Shown here piece after piece: positions 47,231-59,859 of a stretch of DNA of 64,000 nt (its first letter is position 1; each line of letters starts with the position of its first letter). The notes under the pieces were generated by a model that was given only the letters and a program-made list of their open reading frames with translations, did not search any database and was not told the origin of the DNA. Origin of the DNA: Phellopilus nigrolimitatus. Its lineage: Eukaryota; Basidiomycota; Agaricomycetes; Hymenochaetales; Hymenochaetaceae. The translations under genes and the position numbers were made by a program. The stretch covers positions 152,276 through 216,275 of the forward strand of contig JAJOHG010000052.1 in NCBI GenBank assembly GCA_021029095.1, given 5' to 3'.

Positions 47231-50127
47231 ATGTCAAGATCTTTTCTTGCCATTTTGTCTGTCCTCGCGTCATTCAAACTGCTGGAAGTTGCTGGACTTG
47301 TCACTACAATGGATTGGCAAGCTTTAAACGCCTCTGTCGATGGACGTCTTTTTCAAGGAACGCCTTTTTCTCGATCGTGCTTTCCTCTCGCAGCTGGGAC
47401 TGACGGCAAATTCGACGCGGACGAATGCTCCGATGTTATGAGCACTTACGTGGAACGAGGTATATGTTAAATGGGCAGATTGCATTCATTTTGGATACGT
47501 TTTGACTCCGTTGAATAGATCTTCGCATTCGAACTTTCGGAGCGTATATGAATGTGATTATTGTAAACTTCAGATTGGCACCGACATTTCTCTGATACTG
47601 GTCCGAAATGCGTAGACAGAGTGGGAGACATGCCAAGCTACCTCATACCAGTGCCTTCTCGATTATACGCAGCCGCAGAACTCGTTGGCGTTCGAGCCAC
47701 CACGCACTTGCGACCAAGGGAGTATTCCTGAGTTTTATGTAAGTAAAGTTAACCATTAAGCTTTGTCGGACAATGCTTTGATCTATCTATTTATAGATTG
47801 ATGCACAGAATGCGTCCGATATCGTTGCGGCATTTAATTTCTCAAGGGCAACTAAGGTTGCTATCGTCGTTAAAAATACTGGTGTTAGTTTTCGGAAATT
47901 AACGTTTGAAAGTTTACTTTGTATTGACTCCATTATGTTCCTTGAAGCATGATTACAAAGGACGAAGCAGCGGTCCCGATTCGCTAGCAATATGGGTAAG
48001 ATATTATCTTTCATCGGCAATGCACTGTATCTGAATGCTTACCGTTGAAAGTAGACACACAATTTTAAGACCGTATGTCATGGGTTTAATATGACACAGC
48101 GGCCTTCATAACACACATCATCCTCATAAAAAATAGCTGTCTTTTGACCCGGCATTCGTTCCAACAGGTTGCCCGTCCTCCTCTGCTAAACCGGGCGTGA
48201 CTCTTGGGGTAAGTAAGGAGATCTTCATGACCATTAGAGTGGCTGTTCACAATCGCCCTTCTAGTCTGGCATAACACACGACTTGTTATATGCTTTTGCT
48301 GACGCCCACAACATCACTGTTCCCGGGGGCACAGATCCAACCGTCGGCGCTGGAGGCGGGATATTTTTCAGTAAGGATCGAATAACCTCTCTACTTCCGA
48401 AGTTATCTGACGTTCAGTCCAGGGAGGAGGACATAGGTAAACCTCATCAGACAATTCGGAGCCTATAATGACCTTAAAGAACACAGTGCGGTGTCGAACG
48501 TCTTCGGCCTTGCGGTAAATCGAGCGGTACGTCTTCCGCTACAAGTTTTCTTTTCTGGTAGCCTTTGTAGCCTTACCACGAGCAAGCCAGCTCCAAGTGG
48601 AAGTGGTAGTACCGACCGGAGAAATCTTGGTCGCTAATGAGTGTCAGAACTCCGATCTTTTTTTCGCGTTGCGAGGCGGAGGCGGTGGTACGTTCGGCGT
48701 AGTGCTCAGCGTAACCGAGCTTGCTCTCCCTCAAATGACATTCCCAACGTGAGCGATCTGCTATTTCGTGTTTTTTTGTACCGTTAACTGACCAGTGACA
48801 ATTGAAGTATATCGGGGACTTTTGTGAATAACACCTGATAACCAGAAGAAGCTCATGAATTACATGGCTGCGCATTCAATTGAAATGGCCCAGCAAGGTA
48901 ACGATTTTGAGGGGTTTTCTTTTTGTAAGTTCTTTACTAAATCTCTTGAACACTCAGGTTGGGGAGGCTTTATCTCTGTAAGTTTCAAACCTTCGATCTA
49001 TAGAACCGGATTTTTGCTCTTCGAGGGTATTTCATCTAATAAAATCGTCACTGTAGCCTGTTTCAGCTATCCTATACACGAATCCGCTGATGAGCATGAC
49101 CGAAGCGAATGCGTCGGCGAAGGGACTTCGCTCCTTGTTAGTTAACGAAATGAACGGGACATTTGAAATTACCCTCGCGCCTTCATGGCTGTCGTTTTAC
49201 ACCAACTTCCTTCAGCCAACCGATGTGGTTCGTTGACCTATTATCTTCCAAGTGATCTCTTACTAATCTCTGATCATAATGAACATGACCTGTCTAGCCC
49301 GTCGGGTTGCCCTTTGCTATCGCCTCCCGCTTGATACCCGCAGCTAACTTTCAGACGGCTGAAAGTCAAGCAGAACTTGTCGACACACTCCTTACTACAT
49401 TTAACAATGGGCAGCTGCCAATCATATTCTCCGTCGCTCCGTTTTTACTCGGGAATATGAGCGGGACGAGCCTCAACCCGATTTGGAACAATTCGCTCTG
49501 GCATGTCAGTCATCAACCTCATCTCCTCATATTCAGTCACATTTCAACCTCTTTAACAACATTACACATTACAGGTGACAACTTCGGCGTTCTGGAACTT
49601 CAACACGACCTTTCTGAAAAGCAGCAGATCTATGGAAAGTTAAGTAAGGGCATGGACCCGGTAAGGAACATAACACCAGGCTCCGGTGCATATCAGGTCT
49701 GTATTCTTCGTGCAAAAATTCTCACCAAAGTTAATTCATACTTTACATTTCGTCTCGGTACCCAGAACGAGGCCGATGTCTTTGAGCCAAACCACGAAGG
49801 TGATTTTGAATTGACGTCAGCGCAAAAATATGTAGACTCACGAGACTTTTCGTAGAGTCTTACTGGGGCTCGAACTATGAGACATTGCTCGCCATTAAGA
49901 ACAAGTAGTAAGTAGAGCTTCTCGAGCGAAAAAATATAGAGGAGCTTACCGTATGTCGACTTTTAGCGATCCTGACCATCTCCTCGACTGCTGGCACTGT
50001 GGTAATTCATAATGCTTTGATTCCTCAGCTGCGATGTGATGCTGATTATTTGAATATAGTCGGCTGGAAGGGGCCTACAGATCCGAGATTCCGGTGTTAT
50101 ATGCCCGAGTCTCGTGTTCGCATTTGA
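47231..50127 (+). CDS. BBE-type FAD-linked oxidoreductase A
   Basis: A secreted or luminal FAD oxidase of the PCMH/berberine-bridge-enzyme class. Signal peptide at the start (SFLAILSVLASFKLLEVAG), then WQALNASVDGRLFQGTPFSRSCF, a family entry motif. FAD domain: [25 protein letters not shown], where the His of GHDY is the expected 8-alpha covalent FAD attachment site, and VPGGTDPTVG. A 19-nt microexon (48418-48436) supplies most of the GGGHS loop, followed by [43 protein letters not shown]. The C-terminal substrate domain has NPIWNNSLWHV and FGVLELQHDLSE, ending in the BBE motif NKYDPDHLLDCWHCVGWKGPTDPRF and stop at 50125-50127. Tail to tail with oxidase B. Confidence 0.85.
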
Positions 50128-50389
50128 AGAACAAAATGGGGATTTTTTACTCTGACTTAATGAACGATCAATCGGACTTTTTTGTGTTTGTGTATTTATT
50201 ACGTGGATAGACGGTGATCTCGATCAATTTCATAAGATGTCTTTTACGCGAAGACCGGTCTATTGCAACTTATAATCGAACTTCAAAATGGAAGACTGTG
50301 GCCATGACATCCATCAACATTCGCTCCTTACGGTCCATTGAAATTTACCCATCACACGTTCGGATGAGATCCAAAGTATGACAATTGTT

Positions 50390-53194
50390 TTAGACCAACT
50401 CCTTCGGGATGTAGCACTGGAATTGCGGATCTACTTCCCCTTTCCAGCCAACTGTAACAAATCAGAGAAGAACCCTTATTAGGCGTGAAGAAGAAAACAG
50501 CTGACCGCATTGCCAGCAATCCATGACATGATGTGGATCGCTGTCCCCACATGTTAAAGGTTAATAATATAATATTTTACAACTGCGTACTATTTCTTCT
50601 TGATAGCGAGAAGCCTGTCGTAGTTCGATCCCCAGAATGATTCTAAAACGGACTGTCAGAAAGATGCGTGGAAGTGCGACAAGTTTGTACCTTGGAAGTT
50701 CGGTTCATATACGTCCGCTTCATTCTGTGCAATAACCATTCAATGAGCTAGCAAGATCAGACTGTGACGTTAACGACCGAGGACTTGACCTGGTAAGCGC
50801 CCGATCCGCGCGTAATGTTCCTTACGACATCCATATTACTGGTAAGACTTGAGTATATCTGTACGCGCTCGTCGAAGGTCGTGTTGAAGTTCCAGAAACT
50901 CGACGTCGTCACCTTCGAAATCAACATAATGGTTATTTTGGTTCAAAGGATAAGGGAAACCGGTTAAACGTACGTGCCACATGGAATTTCTCCATGCCGG
51001 AGTGACACTGGTCTCTCCCTTGTCGTCTAACAGCAATGGTGTCGTTTGGAAGAATATCGGGAGAGTTTGGCTATTTGAAGCAACGAGGTGTGCGTCCACG
51101 AGTTCCGCCCGAGACTCGTTTGTAGCGAAATTCGCTACAGGAATAAGGCGCGACGCGGCTGCAAATGGGAGGCCAACAGGCTACGAAAAAACGTAGAGAA
51201 AGAGTCACGATTATGATAATTGAACTCAAGCATATGACGCACCACTTCACTTGTAACGAGATATTTCAGGAAAAAGGAAAAATACGATGGCTCGACGGTA
51301 TGTGTGAAAGTGCCATTAAACTCCTTCGTGACGAGTTCTTGCACGCCTTGCATAGCAGCTACGGCAGCAGTCTCATTCAGAAGCGGATTTGTGAAGATAA
51401 ACCCAGAATTGGGCTTTTTCGAGAGAAGAAATGTAAGAAAGGTCTGTTTAAAGTTTTCAGGGGAGTGCGACTCACGAATATAAATCCACCCCAGCCTAGA
51501 CAAGGATGAAAACATTATAAAGAGGCGTGTGAAGATGGAACCGAGCCTCAAACATACCGGCATTGGAAAATTCGACAGCATTAGCCGCCATGAAGCCCAA
51601 CCACTTCCGCTGCAGGTCGATATTGGTTTTAAGATTCTCTGCTGTTACAAGGAAGCTTTTTTAGATATCCAATAAGATTAGCCAGTTGTTTTTTTGACAA
51701 TGAAGAAAGACAAGATATTTTCCGAAAGGACTTACGCAGGAAGTTGCATCTTAGGCAGCGCCAGTGTCGTCACCTTCGTAACAACTCCGAAAGTGCCGCC
51801 CCCTCCGCCTCGAAGTGCAAAGAAAAGGTCTGTGTTCTGAAACTTGTTTGCAGTAAGGACTTGTCCTATTGGAGTAACTACTTCGATCTCGAGCTGATCA
51901 CAAATAAATCTTAGATCAACATCCATCAAAGCCGAGAAGTTAAAATGACCTACAAGTCGGTCAACAAAAAGGCCAAAAACGTTCGTCAGTATACTGTGGC
52001 CACCACCCTATTTCATCTAATTAAGACAGTTAACGTTCTGCGTGGAATTGTAGTTTACCATAAGATATCCTCCTGCGACACCGACGGTGGGATCTGCACC
52101 TCCGGGGACAGTTAAGTTGAGTGCATCAGCGAACTCATACAACGCAAGAGAAGCAACCCCAGCCTGAAAGAATTGGGACTCAGGAATATCCAGAAGAGTA
52201 GAATGTGCCTACTCACACCCATAGTTACAGCAGGCAGGCTCTCATTGTCTGTGCTTCCGAGAGGCTTGAACTGCTCGTTATAGGACAACTAATATTCGAA
52301 TGCATTTTTTAATGAAGACAAGTTAGATAGCAGATAGTAGAACGGGTGCTGACCGACTTGAGATTATGCGTCTGCGATCACAAAAGTTGTTCAGTATATT
52401 TTTATTTAAAAAATGGATCACAATCGACGCACAAATAATGCCAGCGAGTTTGGTGCGCTGCTCCGTCCTTTGTAGTCATGCTAGAACATGAATTACATTG
52501 AGCATTTTCGCGAAGTCAAATACAACGAGTGTCATTTATAAGACTGGACACTCACACCAGTGTTCTTTATAACAAGGGTCACTCCTGTGCTGGTTGCAAA
52601 CTCAAGTCCGGCGATAATGTCGTCGGTATTCTAGCACGTCGATCTTAGAAGAATTTGGCAATGAGATCTCAACATATCTTTAGATATCCCGCGCTCACGT
52701 AGTATGAAGGAATGCTACCCTGCGAGCACATTTGCGGTGGGTTGAATGCAAGCGTGTTGTTAGGAGCTGACGAGTCTAAAAGGCACTGTTCAGAAGTGGA
52801 TTGACATGTCTCCCATTCTGTCTGTAACACAAAAATGAATGTAGCGATTTAGCAGTGAAGGACCTAAAGCTTCAATGAACCTACGTTCATGTACGATCCG
52901 AATATGTCTAGTCGGAATGCTGCAGAAATGCGTTTTCAGAGATTTAGCCTGACTCATTCACTCTGTGTCGCACGTACTCCTATTCATGTAGTTCTCTTCC
53001 ACAACAGCACAGTCACTAGCCTGGAAAGATCCACTCGTGTCATTGGCGTCGCGAAAGCATGGCCGAGCGAACGGAGTTCCAGTAAAAAGACGACCGTGGA
53101 CAGTCCGGTTGAGCCTTGCCCAATCGCTCGTATGCAGCACTGCGGCTGACGTGGATGCGTAGAAGAGGACAACTTGGACAAGAGAGAGCTTCAT
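50390..53194 (-). CDS. BBE-type FAD-linked oxidoreductase B
   Basis: Paralogue of oxidase A on the complement. Start at 53194 ([19 protein letters not shown], signal peptide), chosen over an in-frame ATG 33 bases upstream because it gives a cleaner signal sequence. [24 protein letters not shown] matches oxidase A. Further blocks: [26 protein letters not shown] joined to [54 protein letters not shown], the substrate domain with [11 protein letters not shown] and [10 protein letters not shown], and the end [20 protein letters not shown] (stop 50390-50392). The shared motif order and spacing indicate duplication within the locus. Confidence 0.84.
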
Positions 53195-54305
53195 GGTTCC
53201 TACTGTAGCGATCCTAGGCTCAAGCACATGTGCTGCTAATTTTGAGGGAATATGGCATATTTGTACCTATAGCCTCAGGAACAGACCAAGAATTTCATCA
53301 TAAAATGATGAAAGGTCTGATGTCTTGCCTCAAGCGTTTCGGTGATATACGCCTGTGACCTGCAGGACGTGGAAAGAGGTCAGGTATTTCTGTATAAAAG
53401 CATTATACTAGCGCTCACCTGCCATTACGGTCTCTAAGAAACCGTCCAAGCCATGCGAACCCCGAGCATCCCATGACTTCATTTTCAAAAGAAGTGGGTT
53501 TACGCTTCAATGTCTTGTCACACAGTGAGATCAAGAAAGACAGTGCCCTGCATTCCATACCACGATTTCTGTTTGTAAATCAGTCAGGGCGAAGTAGAAT
53601 TGCTCGTTATGTCGGTGTTCGCTTTGCGATGGAAAGGGAATCGGAACGAATCAACTTCATCGGCAAAGTCTCGATTTAAATCGGGGAAGCTGACCTGGGG
53701 AAGTACGTCACCAGACTAGACTTTCATTCCAGCTGAAACAAGCTGCGATCGAGGAACATATTCACCTCGCGCCTTTTGCGGGATTCGATGATAGGCGACA
53801 TGCTTGGTGCGAAGATCCAAGACTAAACAAATTCATCGTGCGCCTAAGTGTCGAGTAGGGAGACAATCAGAGTAGTCTCAGACCCTAGCATCCCGGTCGC
53901 GTAGTCAAGCAAGACTCAGGGCATCCTCGAGGTCTGATAGTAATATCTCAAAGATTTCGCTGTTCAGAGGCATCCTGCGAGTCGAGTCGCAAGCCACACC
54001 CTAATCAAATGACACGTGGATTTCTCACCTTCTTTGCCGAGAATGCCGAACCTGACCGGGACAAATCCTGGCTTCGTCCGAAAGTAGGAAGTTCACTGTT
54101 CCTGCTGAAAGACGCTTTCAGCCGCTTCCTAATCTTTATGAATTTAGATATTGGACCACGCGCCGTAAGTCAAAAAGGGACGCTTACTAATACTGTACTT
54201 TCCGAAGCTGATTTGTCTGAGGAACTGATGGGCAGCATGGCAGTACCGAGTCAACTATAAAAATGCTTACAGACAGTGCCCTCTGCTTTGACTACGACCT
54301 CAATA
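53195..54305. promoter_or_regulatory. Divergent promoter region, oxidase B and P450-B
   Basis: 1.1 kb between two genes that point away from each other. No recognisable gene. A short imperfect hairpin is visible near 53690-53760 but nothing functional is supported. Confidence 0.35.
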
Positions 54306-56850
54306 ATGGGTGTAAATTCTACTGATGTCGTTGCCGTCGTCGTCGCGCTCTCGACGATGTACTTGTTGAAGAGACTGCGGCTCCGGCACTTGCTTCCTCC
54401 GGGACCATCCAGCGGGTTGTTCGGCAATCGCAGTCAGATACCTGCTAACGAGCCGTGGAAGGCTTTTGTTGCGTGGTCGAAGAAGTTCGGTCAGTCTCGA
54501 GCTATGCTAGGCACATGTGGGCCGTAGCTAAGTGTACTTGTAAACAGGATCGGTCTTTTCGTTCTACTTTGGATGGACACCAGTAATTGGCACGTACACG
54601 TGTCACACATGTAGCTTTAACAGAAGCTCATCGCTTTCCTTTTTTCTTAAGTCGTGAACTCGGCGAAAGATGCCTACGAGCTTCTCGACAAACGAGGGGA
54701 GATATACTCAAGTCGTCCGCAATCCATTATGGGGTATAAACGCGTCTTTTCCTAATATGAATCAGGGTTACTGACTATCCTCAGACAAATGATTCTAAGT
54801 GGGGACATGCGAGGATTGACAATGCAATACGGAGAAAGATGGAAGCGTTGGAGGAAGGTACGCTGCCTTACTTAGAGAACTCAGGGGTATGTGGTATTAT
54901 CGTGCTCGCAGCTACAGCACATCGGCATGGGCGGCAAGGCAGCCCAGGCCTACCGTCAATTCCAATCATTCGAGACGTGTGTCCTTCTGCGAGAACTAAT
55001 GCAGGATGCGAATGCGTACGGTTTGCATTTTCGAAGGCAAGTACCGGGACTGAGCTTATATGTCTTTTAAGAATCTGACAAGAAAGTACCTTAGATTTGC
55101 TACTTCCGTTGCTTTTGCTGTCAGCTATGGCAACAGGATACGGTCTGTGAATGAACAAGTTGTCGTTGAGAATGCCAAAGCTATGAATGGCGAGTCTAAT
55201 GCACCCTTAGAAGGCGCTCTCGTAGTGATATTAACCCTTGTTAATTTAGCATTTGATGAGTGCTTTTTTTTTTTTGAGTTTATAAGTATTGAGTTGGATA
55301 ATGATACGAATCGCTGAATTCACGTAGTACCCAGTGGGTTCCTTTTACCCCTTCTTTTTGCCGTTTAGACTTTCTGACCTACACTTTGGTTTATGAAGAG
55401 TCCCTGGCAAATATTTAGTGGACTCCGTAAGTTTCTCCAGTATGCCGCTCAGGCATCATGACACTGACAACGCGTTTCATAAAGTGGCCAATTTTCCTCT
55501 GGCTACCGGTACGTCGTGTCCATCAATTTATGAAAACAATAAATTTCCTCAGACAAATGGCGTACACTCATAGAAACCTCTGCAATGGTTCAGATGGGAG
55601 ATGGAAAAAAGGAAGGCACTTGACATCGAGCTATACGTCGGCTGCCTGCGCAATGTGAAGCAAAATATGGCACTCGGGACAGCGAAGGAGTGCATGAGCG
55701 CACGCATGCTGGCGCTGGACTCGGTTAACGACTCGGAAGGGGCAGACGAGGTCGAGATGGCGTACGCTGCGTCTGCTCCATTCGCTGCCGGCGTCGGAAC
55801 AGTGCGTACACAGCCATATTCCATCCATTCAATTATTTCCGCTTTGCTATATTCCGTCTTATTACGGGCGCAAGAACTAGAGCGACTAACAATACTTCCG
55901 CTGGTCTTTTAATATAGGTCTCGGCTAGTCTGGAAGTATTTTTGTGTAAGCAACGTCTTCTTATTTTACTTTACCGAATTTTCGCCTGCAGACGTAGACG
56001 TTAACTCCCCTATGTCTATGCTTTCCTCGGTAAAGTGGCGATGCTGCACAATCCTGCATGCGCGAAGAAGGCACAGGTTGAACTGGATACAGTCGTCGGA
56101 CGCGCGCGCATGCCGGACTTCGCCGATGAACCCATCTTGCCGTACGTCCGTGCGCTTGTGAAGGAGGTCATGCGGTCCGTCGTGCTATTTATGTACTTAT
56201 TGTGTTGGTAGCGGCTGTCTCATTTCGAGCGTGAAGATGGCGGCCCATAGCACCAACGGGCGTCCCGCACGCCGTTACGCAGGATGATTACTACAATGGG
56301 TTCATCATTCCCAAGGGCGCCACTGTCTACGCCAACATATGGTAAGAACAGTTATTTTTGTTTCCTTGGCGCGCTTATAACGGTCAATTTTGTTTTTGCC
56401 ATGCCTTCTTCGATGCCAGCGCTATTTGCCAGGACCCCGAACTCTTCCCTGACGCGGAAGTTTTTCGCCCCGAGCGCTTCCTGGAGCCGACGAACAAGCA
56501 GCTGACAGACTTCGACATCCCATTTGGCTTCGGACGCCGCATATGCCCCGGCCAGCACGTCGCTGCGCAGTCCCTGTTTGTCGTTATCGCGAGGTGAGGT
56601 TTACGTTATAGGCTAATAGAGCAGTTGTGTCGTCTTACACATTTGTTTATCTAGGATGTTGTGGGCGTTCAACATAGATTATGAGGCAGGAGACAAGAGT
56701 GCACTGCCCGACGCATCAGCGTTCGTGGGCGGCCTCGTCAGGCGACCGCAGCCGTTCCGCTTAAGCCTGATGGCACGGAGCGAGGACGCCAGGAAGCTGA
56801 TAAATGCCGCGGCTATCGATGCTGAAACGGAGCTCGAGGCGTGGAATTGA
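54306..56850 (+). CDS. Cytochrome P450 (group I), P450-B, possibly damaged
   Basis: Second P450 of the block. Start at ATG 54306: MGVNSTDVVAVVVALSTMYL (TM anchor), hinge LLPPGPSSGLFGN, PWKAFVAWSKKF, DAYELLDKRGEIYSSRP, MILSGDMRGLTMQYGERWKRWRK. The second half is well kept: NPACAKKAQVELDTVVGRAR, PYVRALVKEVMR (ExxR) then WRPIAPTGVPHAV, ELFPDAEVFRPERFLEP, and heme loop FDIPFGFGRRICPGQHVAAQSL with the Cys ligand; it ends at 56850. The middle (about 55050-55600) has stops in all simple readings and the I-helix reads AAGVGT instead of the usual A/G-G-x-D/E-T. So exons there are uncertain and the gene may be decaying. Adjacent to oxidase B, head to head. Confidence 0.72.
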
Positions 56851-57485
56851 TATTTGCATTGTTGCTACTCGGACTTTCTGGAGAGTGTGTGTAAAGTAAC
56901 GAGCGCGTTTCTCACCTCTTTTTCTCGTCTCCTGTGGTGGATCAAACTGGGAAGTGCTCGGGTCAATGGTGTAGGGTCTTGGCTTCGGACTCTAGGGACC
57001 GATCAATCACAAGGCGTATAAAGTGCGCTCAGATTCCTAAATGTGCATTCGTCTGTGATGCTGCGAGGCGATGTTCAATGACCTTTGACATATACAAATA
57101 GAGCAAGTGCATGCTGTTCGCTCTGCGGCGTCCTCATGGCTGGCGGTTGACGCCGCGAGCTCTAACCGGGAAACACAACGCATGGATCCGAAATCGCTGT
57201 TTGTTGAATGATTGTGATGTTTTGATTTCCCCGGGTAAAATAGTAAGTAACCATGTTGCGTTTGGGTTATATACGGCCAATCACGGTATACATAAGTACA
57301 ATTTGGGCGCAAATGCTTTCTTCTAACTATGAAAACGGCTGCAAATCTGGCATTTTAAGAATAGTAACTTCTACTCGCAGAGGTAAGCAATGCTCCTATA
57401 CAGAGCCTCGGACGTACATATACTTGGCGGAGGACTTGCCTCGTGTCAACCGCTAACTCATTGGGGCTGCAGAGCGGTCTTCGCC
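56851..57485. other. Intergenic region, P450-B to DUF6534 gene
   Basis: Both neighbours point right. 3' flank of P450-B and promoter of the next gene. No feature recognised. Confidence 0.4.
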
Positions 57486-59540
57486 ATGTCCGCAAGCAAC
57501 TCGACTGTCGATGTTTCGATTATCGAGAACACGGTTGGCCTCCTGCAGCTCGGTGGATTCGCAAATTCGATGTGAGTGCAAGTGATGATGGTTGAGTTCC
57601 TAGTTCTTCTCAATTTCGATTTACCGCTGACCAATTTATGCATGTTATACTTTACATTTTCTTTACAAGTCTGTATGGTGTCAACTGCGTTCAGGCATAC
57701 ACGTTCTACCAACATGCAGACAAAATGAAGGATGACATTATTCTAAGGTCGCTTGTAAGTCTCGGCGAAACTTTTCCTAACTTTGGTCGACATAAGTGAA
57801 TTACATGTTCATTAGGTCGGAGTTCTCTGGTATATCTATCAGCATTTCTGCTTTAAATTCATGTGATCTCAAATCTCTTGCAAAGGATATTGAACACCCT
57901 CCATGTCGGATTCAATATCAAAACAGTCAATTTTTATCTGGTCAAGCATTTCAACGATGTGGGTGCTCTGGCTAATACCGATTGGTAAGTGGAGCGGAGT
58001 CTGCTATGTTTCATGCCTTTCTGAGCTTGTTCGATCTGTAGGAGTCTTGCTGTGAGTTCTGTAAATTGTTCTCGCATTTCTAGAATGCGCTCTGACTAGC
58101 GACTATTTCTGCGTTTAGTGCCAAACACTGCTCACGGTTAGTTTGTTTCTTTTTTTAATGAAGACAGCGGACTGACTGATCATCACATCAGATGATTTCC
58201 AACTTCCTCGTACGAATGTAAGTACCTGGCACACAAGTCCGTGCCCTAACCCCTGACCAAATTTTCACTTCTAGGTTTTTCTCGTACAGGATATGGATCA
58301 GTCAGTGGACGTTTTTATACTCTGAAATTTCGGATTAATACTGATCTATTGGGTCCATAGTCAGCCGAGGGTCGTTTCTCGTTACGCTTCCAGTCGTGAG
58401 CTACGAGATGACATTTATCCTCATAAGAGCCTTGTTCTCATGACTCGTTCCTTCGCAGGCTGTTCTCAGTTTTTTGAGCTTTAGTGAGTTTATTTGTAGA
58501 CGCATGCTGTGGATTGGCGTGACTTACGATTGACTCGGTGTAGGTTTCGGAACGAGTAGGCATCTGTCACACCTTTCCATGCTCATGGTAATGCTTATTC
58601 TTATTCTTGACAGCCTTTGCCGTTGAATCGTACGTGTGTTTGATTACCTGAGGCTATAAATAAATAGACCTATATTATACTCTACTCTAGGTTCATACAC
58701 CGAACATTTGCAGCTATGCACGGAATCTCGGTTAGCAAGTCCTAAAGGACCATATGCCATTCCTGACTAATTTGAATAACGCAATTGTAGTGGCTGGTCT
58801 ATGTACCGCTCGCGATTGCATCCGTCAGCGACATCTGCATGACCGGCGCCCTATGCTATTTCTTGTACACGAATCGTACCGGGGTTCGACGGTGCGTTTC
58901 TGAGCCTTGAATTTTTCCTGTTCATCTTGATTTGTGCTTCACGAGAACACTTTGCTGATCGCCTTTGGTTTTAATAGAACGGACTCGATCATCAATACCT
59001 TGATGGCATATTGTATCAATGCGAGTTTGTTGACCACATGCATTAACATTGCTTGCTTCGTTACAGTGCGTGTATTTTTTCTCCCCTTCCAACACGCTAT
59101 CTGAGCTTCCGCATTTTATGCAGTTCTTGGCGCTCCCGAAAAACTACATATTTATGGCGATCTTCTTTTGCTCCTCGAAGCGTGAGCATTCTCTTCATCC
59201 CCTTTTTCTGTCAAACAGATGATAAAACTATGTTGCGCCATTTCTCGATTTCCCCGTCATGCATTCACATACAGTATACTTCTGCTCCCTCCTCGCGACG
59301 CTCAACGCCCGGGACACGCTGCGCGCAAGATCGACCGCCGTCTCGATGCCCACGCTCGGCGCGACGCACCGCCACGGTGCTGACCGCGGAATCGAGGAGG
59401 CGCAAACAATCTCCACCGGCTTCTCGTCAGACCAGAAGGACTCGGTGCTCCCGATCGACATTTGCGTCTCGGTCTCGACAGGCACGGATTCGCGCACGCA
59501 CGACGGCTCTATCTGCAGCGTCGGTAAAAGTCCGGGCTAG
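57486..59540 (+). CDS. DUF6534 seven-TM protein (B)
   Basis: Paralogue of the protein at 35.9-37.9 kb. It starts at 57486 (MSASNSTVDVSIIENTVG) and is split into more than ten small exons, some very short. Readable blocks: YGVNCVQAYTFYQHADK, VLWILNTLHVGFNIKTV, LANTDW, WLVYVPLAIASVSDICMTGALCYFLYTNRTGVRRTDSIINTLMAYCINASLLTT, FLALPKNYIFMAIFFCSSK and VYFCSLLATLNARDTLRAR, followed by a soluble Ser/Thr-rich tail ending at 59540. The Y-x-x-S-L-L-A-T-L-N-A-R-D motif after TM7 is the strongest family mark. Function unknown. The DUF6534 pair brackets the desaturase, P450 and oxidase block. Confidence 0.78.
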
Positions 59541-59859
59541 TCTTCAGGACTGGCGACCCAGTCGTGCATATATATAGGCGCGATGCTTTTACTACTACCG
59601 ATGTAGTTCTCTTTTGGTACGGATAGCCTTGGTCGCAAAACTTGAATCTAGAAGGCTCCGGGAGCCGGCCCAAGATTGCAATAGAGCTACAAAATATACA
59701 TAGTGCTGTACATTCTTAATGTAAATCGGGTTGAGTCGAGGGTAATCAGACTTCTCGACGCGTACAAGAATAACAGGGCGGGCTAGGGGTGAGCGTGAAT
59801 GCAGGGATCAACAATGCAGGGATCGGGGTTCATTTACACAGCCAAAATAAATCCACGCA
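59541..59859. other. Short intergenic region between convergent genes
   Basis: 3' flanks of the DUF6534 gene and hydrolase B. Nothing recognised. Confidence 0.4.

Noticed and set aside
46893..47273. 126-codon frame on the complement in the hydrolase A / oxidase A promoter
   Set aside because: Overlaps the start of oxidase A, lacks homology and has no supporting splice structure.
48371..48480. Apparent loss of the FAD-binding loop in oxidase A
   Set aside because: A microexon restores GGGHS and the frame.
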